The notes below the pieces were generated by a model. It searched no databases and was not told the DNA's origin. It worked only from the letters and a program-made list of their open reading frames with translations. Made by a program: the position numbers and the translations under genes. 64,000 nt of DNA from Sphaerisporangium corydalis (lineage in GTDB: Bacteria; Actinomycetota; Actinomycetes; Streptosporangiales; Streptosporangiaceae). Where the stretch lies: assembly GCF_025506355.1 (NCBI RefSeq), contig NZ_JANZYP010000046.1, positions 19,254 to 83,253 on the forward strand, given 5' to 3'. Shown here piece after piece: positions 1-9,374 of this stretch. The number at the start of each line of letters is the position of its first letter. The first letter of the stretch is position 1.

Positions 1-157
1 GAGAAAGCGCCAGCCGCGTCGTGACCGGCGCTCGGCCGGTTCCGCTGCCACCGCTGTCTGGGGGGTCGACGTCTGACGGTTCACGGCAGTTTCCTTCCCG
101 AGATGGACCCCTTCTCACATCATGTCCGGGAAGATGATGGTCCGTGCGCCGCCCCTG

Positions 158-1534
158 TCAGCCGGGTGGGGCGGGCATGGTGGGGTAGGGCGAGCCGGGG
201 ACGGGGGATTGGACCTGGTAGGCGGTGGCCGCCCCCCGGCCCGGCGGGGACGCCACCGGACGGACGCTCCCGTACATCATGGGGCGTGGCACGACCTGGT
301 TCGCCACCCCGCCGAAATGACCCGTCTTCAGGCCGCACGTGGCGAAGTCGGTGTAGAACATGCGCAGCCAGTCGCGACGCTGGCTCTCGGTCAGCCCGGA
401 GAACCACGTGGCCGCCGCCTGCTGCCCGGCCACCGGGCCGCTGGGCAGCGGATCCCCCCGCAGCCAGGCGGTGACGATGGCGCGGTAGCCGCCCGCGGGG
501 CCGTCCCCGCACGGGCGGGCCAGCCTCTCCACGAACTCCGCCGCCGCCCGCTCGGCGTACCCGGGCGTGAGGTCGTCGACGTGGATCGGCACCACGCCGG
601 GAGCGGGCACCGAGGCGTCCTCGCGCGGGCGCTGCTCGACCCGGGAGAACGCGGCGGGCGTGCCGGTCAGCCGGGCGGCGAGCGTGGTGAACGTGGCGCC
701 GAGGTCGGTCAGCCCGCTGCGCATCCCCGGATGGACGCAGACCGTGATCGGCCACTCCTGGCAGGAGTAGACCATCGGCTCGGTGGCGGCGACGGCCTGC
801 GGCTCGCCCAGCAGCCGGGCCATGCCCGTGCCCGCCGCGAGGACCGCCACCATCGCCCCGGCGAGCACGAGCGCGCGCCGGGTGACCACCGCCGTCCAGG
901 TGAGGAACAGCGCGGCGGTGACGCCGACCAGCCAGAGCGTCTGGTTGGCGAACGCCACCGGGCGCAGGCCCTCGAACGGGTCGTACGGCTCCGAGGTGCT
1001 GGGCGCCAGCCGGGCGGCCCACAGCGAGCCGCCGGCCAGGGACGTGAACAGGCCGTACGCGCCGAGACCCGCCAGGACGGGCGTGACCGCCCAGGGCAGC
1101 ATCCAGCCCGTGATCCACCCCGACACCGCATAGAGCGCGAGCCCGGCCGCCCCCACGGCCAGGCCGGTGGGCGCCAGATGGCCCGCCTGCTCGGTCAGGA
1201 CGGCCTTGATCGCGAGCATGGTCACCGTGGCGCCGAACGCGCCCACGACGACCGCGAGGACCGCCAGCGGCGCCCTCAGCACCCGCCAGCCGCCCAGCAC
1301 CCGGCCCCGCAGGGCGCGGCGTTTTCGCACGGCCACCCACGCGGCGAACGCCGCCGCCACCGGGCCGGTCAGCCGGAGCGATCCGATGACCGCGACGACG
1401 ATGTTCTCCCATGCGGCGATACCTGGGACAAGGACGCTCCAAGCGGCGAGCAGGCCCAGCGCGAGCAGTATTCCTACCGCCACCAGCGCGCTGTGCTTCA
1501 GCTCCTCGCGTGAAACGCCCCTTTGCTCAAGCAC
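158..1534 (-). CDS. Polytopic membrane protein of unknown function
   Basis: I do not recognise the family. From a GTG at 1534 the protein has about 458 residues. The first 270 or so carry repeated hydrophobic stretches that look like six to eight membrane segments, with Arg-rich loops between them. The C-terminal 190 residues are soluble and hold several cysteines (YSCQEWPITVCVHPG and FATCGLKTGHFGG), suggesting an extracytoplasmic or disulfide-containing domain. The layout resembles actinobacterial membrane proteins sometimes annotated as ABC permease-like, but no ATPase lies next to it. The start is uncertain: an in-frame GTG at 1582 would add 16 residues and neither choice has a strong ribosome site. 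It is divergent from the MarR gene. Confidence 0.6.
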   Translation of the reverse strand: MLEQRGVSREELKHSALVAVGILLALGLLAAWSVLVPGIAAWENIVVAVIGSLRLTGPVAAAFAAWVAVRKRRALRGRVLGGWRVLRAPLAVLAVVVGAFGATVTMLAIKAVLTEQAGHLAPTGLAVGAAGLALYAVSGWITGWMLPWAVTPVLAGLGAYGLFTSLAGGSLWAARLAPSTSEPYDPFEGLRPVAFANQTLWLVGVTAALFLTWTAVVTRRALVLAGAMVAVLAAGTGMARLLGEPQAVAATEPMVYSCQEWPITVCVHPGMRSGLTDLGATFTTLAARLTGTPAAFSRVEQRPREDASVPAPGVVPIHVDDLTPGYAERAAAEFVERLARPCGDGPAGGYRAIVTAWLRGDPLPSGPVAGQQAAATWFSGLTESQRRDWLRMFYTDFATCGLKTGHFGGVANQVVPRPMMYGSVRPVASPPGRGAATAYQVQSPVPGSPYPTMPAPPG

Positions 1535-1880
1535 GGTCCCGCGTGGACCGGAGATCCGGCCACGCCGCCCGTGCCACTGCACTGCTGCTGTTCATTCAGG
1601 ACCCCCCGTGCCTGGATGAGCGGCGCTCAAGGCTCTGGGTGCCGGCCCCTTGGCACCCGTGCCCGATCCAACCGCCACGCCGTACGTCCACGGGATCGCG
1701 TGAGCGCGCCTCGCGTCGCACGGCGCGGCTTTCCCCGTGCTTTGGACCGGGCTTTGCCGCGCCTCACCTCTTGACATGCACACCATAACGGAGCGTGATG
1801 TTTGCCGTCCCGCTTCTTGGGGAACCTGTGAGACTTGGTCACCCTGGGTCAGCCACCGGGGCAGGCGCTAGCGTAGCGGT
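1535..1880. other. Intergenic region between divergent genes
   Basis: This stretch separates the divergent membrane-protein and MarR genes. It is somewhat less GC-rich than its surroundings from about 1790 to 1845. A TTGACA at 1771-1776 could be a -35 element but has no good -10 partner at normal spacing. TAGCGT at 1869-1874 lies six bases before the MarR GTG and fits a leaderless -10 element. I see no convincing gene or RNA in it. Confidence 0.3.
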
Positions 1881-2462
1881 GTGTCCATCGGTGTACCCAA
1901 ACCGCTCAACCTGCCGTTCGATCCCATCGAGCGCGCCGCCGAAACCTGGCGTGTCCACTTCGGGCCGTCGTCCGCGATGGCGGCCGTCACATCGATCATG
2001 AGAGCGCACCAGATCCTCCTGGGGCAACTGGACACGCTGCTCAGGCCGCATGACTTGACGTTCGCGCGATATGAGGCGCTCGTCCTGCTGACCTTCAGCA
2101 GGACCGGCTCCCTTCCGCTGTCGCGGATCGGCGAGCGGCTCATGGTCCATCCCACCAGCGTGACCAACACCGTCGACCGCCTGGAGCGCGCGGGGCTCGT
2201 CCGCCGCGCGCGCAACCCCAAGGACGGGCGCGGCGTCCTCGCCGAGATCAGCGACAAGGGCCGCGAGGCCGTGGAGCGGGCGACCGCCGATCTCATGGGC
2301 GCCGGCTTCTGCATGACGATGTACGGCGAGACCGACCTGTCGGAGATGTTCGGCCTGCTGCGCACGATCAGGGTGGCCGCCGGCGACTTCGAGGGCGGCG
2401 AGGGGCCCGGAACGCCGGAAGGGGGCCCGCCCGGTACGGACGAGCCCCCTGGCCGGGACTGA
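1881..2462 (+). CDS. MarR-family transcriptional regulator
   Basis: The 193-residue protein carries a MarR winged helix-turn-helix at about residues 65-130, with the typical segments LPLSRIGERLMVHPTSVTN and VDRLERAGLVRRARNPKDGR (recognition helix followed by the wing). The N-terminal segment PLNLPFDPIERAAETW is characteristic of an actinobacterial MarR subgroup. The last 25 residues are a Gly/Pro/Glu-rich tail. The GTG at 1881 has no ribosome site, but TAGCGT lies just upstream, so the transcript is probably leaderless. MarR proteins usually repress neighbouring genes and respond to small aromatic ligands. The obvious candidates here are itself and the divergent membrane protein, but the ligand cannot be inferred. 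Confidence 0.85.
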   Translation: MSIGVPKPLNLPFDPIERAAETWRVHFGPSSAMAAVTSIMRAHQILLGQLDTLLRPHDLTFARYEALVLLTFSRTGSLPLSRIGERLMVHPTSVTNTVDRLERAGLVRRARNPKDGRGVLAEISDKGREAVERATADLMGAGFCMTMYGETDLSEMFGLLRTIRVAAGDFEGGEGPGTPEGGPPGTDEPPGRD

Positions 2463-2468
2463 TCGAGG

Positions 2469-4187
2469 TCAGTGGCGCACGGCGCGCAGGGCGTCGACGA
2501 TGCCCTTGCCGTAGAAGCCGTTCGACCCCGTGGTGCCCTCGCACACGTGGGTCGCGGTGACCGTGTTACCCGCGGGCAGGTGGCGGGTGTAGGTGTAGGC
2601 GGGCGGGCTCGGGCACGCCGTCTTGGTGGCCGTGCCCTTCAGGATGGCCTCGACGACGCCGGGGTCCAGCGTCTTGCCGCCGGTGCGCCCGTCGCGGCGG
2701 CCGTACTCGCTGACGATCAGCGCCGCGACGCCCACCGCGCGGGGCGAGGCCATCGAGGTGCCCTGCAGGTACTGGTAGTACGCGCAGGTCGCGCCGGCGC
2801 AGTCCTTCACGACGTAGTTCACCGTCGGGTCGCCGTTGACGTCGATCTCGCCGTTCGCGACGGCGAGGGACTTGGGATAGGCCGCCAGCGTGGCCCTGGT
2901 GATGTCGCGGACGTTGTCCGGGTTGTCGTAGGTGTCGCCGCCGGGCGAGGCGACGTCCACATAGCCGTTGCCGTAGTCGGAGTAGTACGCCTTGCGCTTG
3001 CTGATGCCGGTCGAGGAGACCGAGATGACGTGCTCGCCCTCGCTGGGCATGGAGACGCAGCTCGGCGGGATGGTGCGCGCGTGGGGTTTCTCGCCGGGCT
3101 CGCTGGCGAAGTCGGGGCTGGAGGCGTCGGCGAGCTCCTTGGTGTAGTCGGTGCCGCCGTTGCCCGCGGCCGACACCAGCGTGACGCCGTGGCGGTGGGC
3201 GTAGTTCAGGGCGCGCTGGGTGGCCCGGATGACCGTCGCCTGCTCCAGCCGGTCGGCCGGCGAGTCCGCCGGGTTGTCGGTGCAGTTGAACAGCCACGGG
3301 TCGATGTAGTAGCTCATGTTGACGACGTCGACGCCGATGTCGCCCGCGTAGGTGAGCGCGTCCACGGTGGGCTGGAGGAAGAAGTAGCCGGAGTCCTGGC
3401 CCGCGCGCAGGTTGACCAGCGTGACCTTGGGCGCCACGCCGGAGATCCCGAGCTTGTTGATCGGGGAGGCGATCGAGGAGGCCACGTGGGTGCCGTGCCC
3501 GTCCTCGTCCACGTTGTTCGGGTCCTGGCAGGACTGGTCCGGCTCCTCCTCGCAGGGGCCGTCGATCGGGTCGCCGTTGGCGTCGGCGGGGATGTCGACG
3601 GTGAAGTTGCGGCTCAGCGACCGGTTGAAGTTCGGCGCGATGTCAGGGTGGGAGCCGTCGATGCCGGTGTCCAGGACGCCGACCAGGACCCCCGGGTCGC
3701 CCTTCTCGTACTTGTGCGCCTCCTCGGCGTGGATCTGCTTCATGTCCCACTGGAGTTCCGAGAGGGGCTCGGCCTTGGTGCTCCGGCCGTGCCGGAGCGC
3801 CCCGCTCTCACGGCCCTCCCGCTCCACGGCCCGTGACCGCCCGGACTGGGAGCCGAGCGCCGACCGCGCGGCGGACTTCGGGACGCCGCCGATCACCCGG
3901 TCGTGGGAGACGCCGTCGATGACCGCGCTGGCGGAGATCGCCGAGGCGAAGCCGGGGTCGGCGGTGGTCACCGTGGCCAGCCCGACCGCCGTGTTCACCT
4001 TCACGACGCTGCCGCCCGCCGCCTCGATCGCCTTCTGCGCATCCGAGGCCGAAGCGCCTTCCTTGTAGAGGACGACGTACTGGTTGGTTCCCGAGGGCCC
4101 GGCCGTGGCCGGCCCGGCCTGCGCGGGAAGCGCCACGGCCGCCGTGATGACGGCCGCCGCGGCGGAGACGACGATGAAGCGTTTCAC
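2469..4187 (-). CDS. Secreted S8 subtilisin-like serine protease
   Basis: This is a 572-residue preproprotein. A signal peptide (VKRFIVVSAAAAVITAAV, then an ALPAQA cleavage region) is followed by an inhibitor-I9-type propeptide beginning QYVVLYKEGASASDAQKAI. The catalytic domain carries all triad motifs: Asp in VLDTGIDGSHPD, His in DEDGHGTHVASS, the oxyanion Asn in SAAGNGG, and Ser in QGTSMASPRAVGVAAL. The start was set at the GTG at 4187 because a GGAGGTGGG ribosome site precedes it and the signal peptide begins there; the upstream in-frame ATG-type starts lack both. The enzyme should act outside the cell after propeptide removal. A typical SSI-type inhibitor is encoded at 37.6 kb, but a functional pairing is only a possibility. 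Confidence 0.93.
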   Translation of the reverse strand: MKRFIVVSAAAAVITAAVALPAQAGPATAGPSGTNQYVVLYKEGASASDAQKAIEAAGGSVVKVNTAVGLATVTTADPGFASAISASAVIDGVSHDRVIGGVPKSAARSALGSQSGRSRAVEREGRESGALRHGRSTKAEPLSELQWDMKQIHAEEAHKYEKGDPGVLVGVLDTGIDGSHPDIAPNFNRSLSRNFTVDIPADANGDPIDGPCEEEPDQSCQDPNNVDEDGHGTHVASSIASPINKLGISGVAPKVTLVNLRAGQDSGYFFLQPTVDALTYAGDIGVDVVNMSYYIDPWLFNCTDNPADSPADRLEQATVIRATQRALNYAHRHGVTLVSAAGNGGTDYTKELADASSPDFASEPGEKPHARTIPPSCVSMPSEGEHVISVSSTGISKRKAYYSDYGNGYVDVASPGGDTYDNPDNVRDITRATLAAYPKSLAVANGEIDVNGDPTVNYVVKDCAGATCAYYQYLQGTSMASPRAVGVAALIVSEYGRRDGRTGGKTLDPGVVEAILKGTATKTACPSPPAYTYTRHLPAGNTVTATHVCEGTTGSNGFYGKGIVDALRAVRH

Positions 4188-4352
4188 ACCCACCTCCAGT
4201 GAGCTGAAGACATTCCGAGCCCATCGTTCGGGATAACCGCTCCCCATGACGGTTCCGTGCGAATTCGCGATGAAGGCGTGACATACCAAGGCCGGCCCCG
4301 GTGTCACCCGGTCACGACCATGAGCACGTCCGGGATGCGGCAGGATTGGACT

Positions 4353-5318
4353 ATGAGCCCAGCGGACTTCACTCGACCGGCATCGTTGCAGGGGGCTGTC
4401 GACCTCGGCGCGCGTAAGCAGGCACTGGAAGCGCAGGCCCGTCGTGAGGCGGCCGCCGCGCAGCCCGCCTCAGGAGGCGCCCCGGGCACGCCCGGCGGTG
4501 CGGTGATCATCGACGTCACCGACGAGACCTTCGCCACCGACGTGATCGAGCGCTCCATGCGCACCCCGGTGGTCCTCGACCTGTGGGCCACGTGGTGCGA
4601 GCCGTGCAAGCAGCTCAGCCCGATCCTGGAGAAGCTCGCCGCCGAGGCGGCGGGGCGGTGGGTGCTCGCCAAGGTCGACGTGGACGCCAGCCCCCAGATC
4701 AGCGGCGCGCTCCAGGTGCAGAGCATCCCGACCGTGCTGGCCGTCTTCCAGGGCCAGGCGGTGACCGGCTTCCAGGGGGCGCTCCCCGAGGCGCAGGTGC
4801 GGCAGTGGCTCGACCAGCTCCTCCAGGCGCTCGCCCAGTACCTCCCGCCCCCCGGCGAGGCCCCGGTGGAGGACCCCGCCGCCCAGGAGCAGGACCTGCC
4901 GGCCGCCGACCCCGACCTGCTCGCGGCCGAGCAGGCCATCGACGACGGCGACCTCGACGCGGCGGCCGCCGCCTACGAGCGGCTGCTGGCCAGGGCCCCG
5001 GCCGACCAGGACGCCAAGATCGGCCTCGCCGGGGTGGGGCTCGTGCGCCGCACCCAGGACCTGGACCCCGGCGCCGTGCTCCGCGCCGCCGCCGAGGACC
5101 CCGCCGACATCGGCGCGCAGATACAGGCCGCCGACGTGGAGATGCTCGGGGGCCAGGTCGACGAGGCGTTCGACCGGCTGGTCGCGCTCGTGCGCCGCAC
5201 CTCAGGCGACGACCGCGACCGCGCCAGGCGCCACCTCCTCGACCTGTTCGACGCCCTGCCCGCCGGGGACGCCTCGGTCGCCAAGGCCCGCAGAGGGCTC
5301 GCCAGCGCCCTGTTCTGA
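4353..5318 (+). CDS. Thioredoxin-domain co-chaperone, YbbN/CnoX type
   Basis: The protein has 321 residues. An N-terminal 30-residue segment (SLQGAVDLGARKQALEAQ) is followed by a thioredoxin fold at about 50-160 with the active site WATWCEPCK and the cis-Pro segment QSIPTVLAVFQGQ. A C-terminal helical region from about 190 contains two or three tetratricopeptide-like repeats (AEQAIDDGDLDAAAAAYERL). This Trx+TPR layout is the YbbN family, whose members act as redox-linked holdases working with GroEL/DnaK. The CxxC is intact here, so oxidoreductase activity is possible. The start was placed at the ATG at 4353 because the family begins there; an in-frame extension to 4257 overlaps the protease promoter. 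It is divergent from the protease gene. Confidence 0.88.
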   Translation: MSPADFTRPASLQGAVDLGARKQALEAQARREAAAAQPASGGAPGTPGGAVIIDVTDETFATDVIERSMRTPVVLDLWATWCEPCKQLSPILEKLAAEAAGRWVLAKVDVDASPQISGALQVQSIPTVLAVFQGQAVTGFQGALPEAQVRQWLDQLLQALAQYLPPPGEAPVEDPAAQEQDLPAADPDLLAAEQAIDDGDLDAAAAAYERLLARAPADQDAKIGLAGVGLVRRTQDLDPGAVLRAAAEDPADIGAQIQAADVEMLGGQVDEAFDRLVALVRRTSGDDRDRARRHLLDLFDALPAGDASVAKARRGLASALF

Positions 5319-5344
5319 CCCGACCGCCCCTCCCGTCCCACGAC

Positions 5345-5372
5345 GCTCCCGCGCCCCACGGGCCGCGGGAGC
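5345..5372. terminator. GC-rich hairpin after the thioredoxin gene
   Basis: A perfect 9-bp stem (GCTCCCGCG / CGCGGGAGC) with a 10-base loop begins 27 bases after the stop codon. There is no U-run, which is usual for actinobacterial intrinsic terminators. A second, smaller hairpin (CCGCCG-GA-CGGCGG) lies near 5425-5440. The rest of the gap up to 5554 shows only the malic enzyme's upstream region. Confidence 0.55.
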
Positions 5373-5554
5373 GCCACCGGCCACCGTGGCCCACCCCTAG
5401 AAGGGCCCCAGGTGTGATCCTTCGCCGCCGGACGGCGGAAGCTCACGGCCGGGTCTGGCACGATGGGTATCCCGAACGAGCAGGCGAGCCGGATGCGCGA
5501 CAGCGAGCACCCGAGCGAGCGCGACCATGACCACCCGCAAAGGAGCGGATCGAC

Positions 5555-6964
<1,410 letters not shown>

Positions 6965-7004
6965 GACCCACGTCCGGGGCGCGGGGCGGCGCACAGGGCT
7001 GTCC

Positions 7005-7022
7005 GGGCGCGGGACCGCGCCC
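7005..7022. terminator. Bidirectional hairpin between convergent genes
   Basis: An inverted repeat GGGCGCG-GGAC-CGCGCCC lies between the malic enzyme stop and the stop of the opposing gene, 40 bases past the former and 20 before the latter. It could serve both strands. No T-run is present. Confidence 0.5.
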
Positions 7023-7043
7023 AGGGCTCCGGGAAGGCCTCGG

Positions 7044-7868
7044 CTACGGTGCCGGGTAGCGGCGCCGGCCGTAGGGGGAGCGCGGGCGCAAGAGGGGCTC
7101 GGCGGGGGTGCGGCGCGGCCAGATCAGCGCGACCCACCACAGCATGCCGCCGAAGACCATCAGCCCCACGGCGGTCGCCACCTTGCCCCACAGGTCGGCG
7201 GGCGGCCCGGTGTAGGGCAGATGGCGGATCGACCGGTACTCCATGTGGGTCACCGGATGCCGGTGCAGCAGCGGGTTGTACCGATGGGACAGCAGGCCCT
7301 CGCTCCGCCCCTCGCCGCCCCGCTCGTCGTCGCTCTCGCTGTAGACCGACTCGCGGTACTCGCCGTAGGACTCCTCCTCGGGCCGGCACCGCGACCACAC
7401 CTGGTACCTGCCGGTGCCCTGGCCGGCGAGGGTGACCGCGATGCGCTCGGTCGCCCGGGGCTCGACGTGCACCGGGATGGTGCGCTCGACGCCCGGCCAC
7501 AGCACGCCGTTCCTGACGAGCGTGTCGCCGCGGCGGACGGAGTACTCGACGGTGCCGTGGTCGCGCGGCGCGGTCATCACGACGTTGGCGTCCCCGGACG
7601 GGCACTCGACGCGGGACACGGCCACGTCCACGCGCCCGTCGCGGTCGTCCCGGTCGTCCCGGGAGTCCCGGAGCCCCCGGGAGCCGTACAGGTCGCGGTC
7701 CAGGTCGCGCTCGTCGTCGCCGTCGCGCCCGTGCGCGCCGGTGAGGGCGTGGGAGTGGTGGGAGGCGCGTTCGGCCCCGCCGAGGCCGGCGGCGTGCGAT
7801 CCGCGGCTCGCGGGGACGGCGACGGCGGCGCCCACGGCCATGAGCGCCACAAGGAGCAGGCGGGTCAC
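7044..7868 (-). CDS. Secreted D/R-rich protein with LPYTG cell-wall sorting signal
   Basis: The 274-residue protein starts with a signal peptide (VTRLLLVALMAVGAAVAV). A low-complexity segment rich in Asp and Arg follows (RDSRDDRDDRDGR). A folded domain with two cysteines (VECPSG, WSRCRPEEE) comes next, and the C-terminus carries LPYTG, a Trp-containing hydrophobic helix (VGLMVFGGMLWWVALI) and a basic tail. That order matches a sortase substrate anchored to peptidoglycan. The tail after the helix is about 26 residues, longer than usual, so a plain membrane anchor is an alternative. The GTG start is at 7868. No sortase gene is in the window. The family of the central domain is unknown to me. 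Confidence 0.75.
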   Translation of the reverse strand: MTRLLLVALMAVGAAVAVPASRGSHAAGLGGAERASHHSHALTGAHGRDGDDERDLDRDLYGSRGLRDSRDDRDDRDGRVDVAVSRVECPSGDANVVMTAPRDHGTVEYSVRRGDTLVRNGVLWPGVERTIPVHVEPRATERIAVTLAGQGTGRYQVWSRCRPEEESYGEYRESVYSESDDERGGEGRSEGLLSHRYNPLLHRHPVTHMEYRSIRHLPYTGPPADLWGKVATAVGLMVFGGMLWWVALIWPRRTPAEPLLRPRSPYGRRRYPAP

Positions 7869-8052
7869 CCGGGCACTCCCTTCTCTCCACGACTTTCCGC
7901 ACGGCGCGGTTTCGGCAAACTGATCCCCCAGTGGGCGATCTCTGCAACGGAGAGTTCCCGCTCGATCGCCATGAGTAACATATGGCGAGGTGAAAGCCCT
8001 CTCTGCCCAGGGTCAGGCGCGCGTTCGGGGCATCACACGTCATGATGGATGC

Positions 8053-8631
8053 ATGGCGGAGGCGATCTACGTCGGCGGGCTGCTGGTGGCGACGCCACTG
8101 CTGGACGACCCGAATTTCCGGCGCGGCGTCGTGTTGATCCTTGAACACGACGAGGACGGGGGGACCCTCGGCGTCATGCTCAACCGGCCGAGCGAGGTCA
8201 CCGTGACCCAGGTGCTGCCCTCATGGGACGCGCTGGTGACCGGGCCTCCTGTGCTGTTCGAGGGAGGGCCCGTGCAGACCGACAGCGCGCTGGCCCTGGC
8301 CTCGGTGCCGAGCGGGGAGGAGCCCCTCGGGTGGCGCAGGCTCCACGCGGGCAGCTCCGCGGTCTCCAAGCTCGGCACGGTGGACCTGGACGCGCCGCCG
8401 GAGATCCTGGCCGGTGAGATCACGCAGATGCGCATCTTCGCGGGGTACGCCGGCTGGACGGCGGGCCAGCTCGAGGCCGAGATCCGCGAGGGTTCGTGGT
8501 ACGTGGTGGAGGCCGAGCCCGGCGACACCTTCGACTCGCTGCCGACGAACCTGTGGCGGTCGGTGCTGCGCCGTCAGCCCGGCGAGCTGGCCTTCGTCGC
8601 GACCTGCCCGGACGACCCCAAGCTCAACTGA
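8053..8631 (+). CDS. YqgE/AlgH family protein (UPF0301)
   Basis: The 192-residue protein matches the YqgE/AlgH family throughout: GGLLVATPLLDDPNFRRGVV at the N-terminus, HDEDGGTLGVMLNRPS, VLFEGGPVQTDSALAL and the C-terminal RIFAGYAGWTAGQLEAEI. The fold is known but the biochemical role is not; the proteobacterial homologue AlgH affects alginate regulation. The start was set at the ATG at 8053, where the family begins. Its last 58 bases overlap the 3' end of the opposing TetR gene, so the two transcripts must interpenetrate. Confidence 0.92.
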   Translation: MAEAIYVGGLLVATPLLDDPNFRRGVVLILEHDEDGGTLGVMLNRPSEVTVTQVLPSWDALVTGPPVLFEGGPVQTDSALALASVPSGEEPLGWRRLHAGSSAVSKLGTVDLDAPPEILAGEITQMRIFAGYAGWTAGQLEAEIREGSWYVVEAEPGDTFDSLPTNLWRSVLRRQPGELAFVATCPDDPKLN

Positions 8632-9236
8632 CCCCACCCGGGGGTCAGCGCCGCCTCGGCGAGGTTCAGCAGGTCGGTCACGTTGCCGACCAGGCCGACG
8701 AGCTGGCAGTCGCGCTCGGCGGCGCACTCGAAGCCGACGCGCAGCGCCGATGTGATCAACGCCACGAGCAGGCGGGGGCGCGGGTCGGCCGCGGGATCGG
8801 TGCCCTGGCGCCTGGCCAGCTCGGCGGTGAGCTTCTTCTCGGTCTCGGCCATGCGGGCGAAGCCGGTCGCCAGCAGCGCGGGGTTGGCGTCGATCACCCG
8901 CCGGTGCTTGAGGAAACGCTCGGTGTCGTCGGCCGCGTTGGCCTCCATCTGGTGGATGAACTCGCGGAACGCCGTGGCGAGGGCGGCCAGGGGCGCCTCG
9001 CCGGCCGGGCGGGCGGCGAGGGCGGTGGTGACGAGCTCCTCGTACTCGACGGTGAAGTCGAGGGCGAGGTCCTCCTTGCTGCCGAAGTACCGGAAGAACG
9101 TGCGGGGTGAGACGTCCACCGCGGCGGCGATCTGGTCGACGGTGGTCGCTTCGTACCCCTGGACCAGGAAGAGGTCGAAGGCCGCGTCGATCAGAGCCAA
9201 CCGGGTCTGATGCTTCTTGCGCTCGCGAAGACCCAT
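8574..9236 (-). CDS. TetR-family transcriptional regulator
   Basis: This protein of about 220 residues has a TetR N-terminal DNA-binding domain at about 5-60: RLALIDAAFDLFLVQGYEAT, then VDQIAAAVDVSPRTFFRYF and GSKEDLA. The C-terminal ligand domain is typical in length but not assignable. The gene is divergent from an MFS drug exporter, 138 bases away, with an inverted repeat in the shared promoter region, so it almost certainly represses the exporter and itself. Starts at 9236 (ATG, chosen) and 9245 are both possible. The 3' end overlaps yqgE by 58 bases, and the last 25 residues are encoded antisense to its final codons, which suggests the reading frame has drifted past an older stop. Confidence 0.88.
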   Translation of the reverse strand: MGLRERKKHQTRLALIDAAFDLFLVQGYEATTVDQIAAAVDVSPRTFFRYFGSKEDLALDFTVEYEELVTTALAARPAGEAPLAALATAFREFIHQMEANAADDTERFLKHRRVIDANPALLATGFARMAETEKKLTAELARRQGTDPAADPRPRLLVALITSALRVGFECAAERDCQLVGLVGNVTDLLNLAEAALTPGWGQLSLGSSGQVATKASSPG

Positions 9237-9304
9237 GCCAGACACCTCCTCGAAACCTTCACTTCACATTCTGCCATAAGTCACCATCTGTCGTATAAAA
9301 GAGT

Positions 9305-9333
9305 TTGTCATCTGTCATGGACTGACATAAATT
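9305..9333 (+). promoter_or_regulatory. MFS promoter with embedded TetR-type operator
   Basis: TTGTCA at 9305-9310 and TAAATT at 9328-9333 are separated by exactly 17 bases, a good -35/-10 pair for the exporter gene. Inside the spacer is a perfect inverted repeat, TGTCA-TGGAC-TGACA (9313-9327). A further TGTCA half-site overlaps the -35. The area from 9255 to 9335 is clearly AT-richer than the surroundings. A repressor bound here would occlude polymerase. The likely repressor is the divergent TetR protein; this is inference. Confidence 0.65.
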
Positions 9334-9374
9334 ACCCGCAGGCTGACCATTCATCGAATCGGGGGGACCCACTC

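Noticed and set aside
1..157. Gene end or start at the left edge
   Set aside because: Short frames here lack codon bias or motifs; I could not support any gene before 158.
2472..3836. Long plus-strand ORF antisense to the S8 protease
   Set aside because: It is a frame shadow of a GC-rich gene: composition is Gly/Val/Arg/Ala with no domain, and the opposite strand encodes a complete protease.
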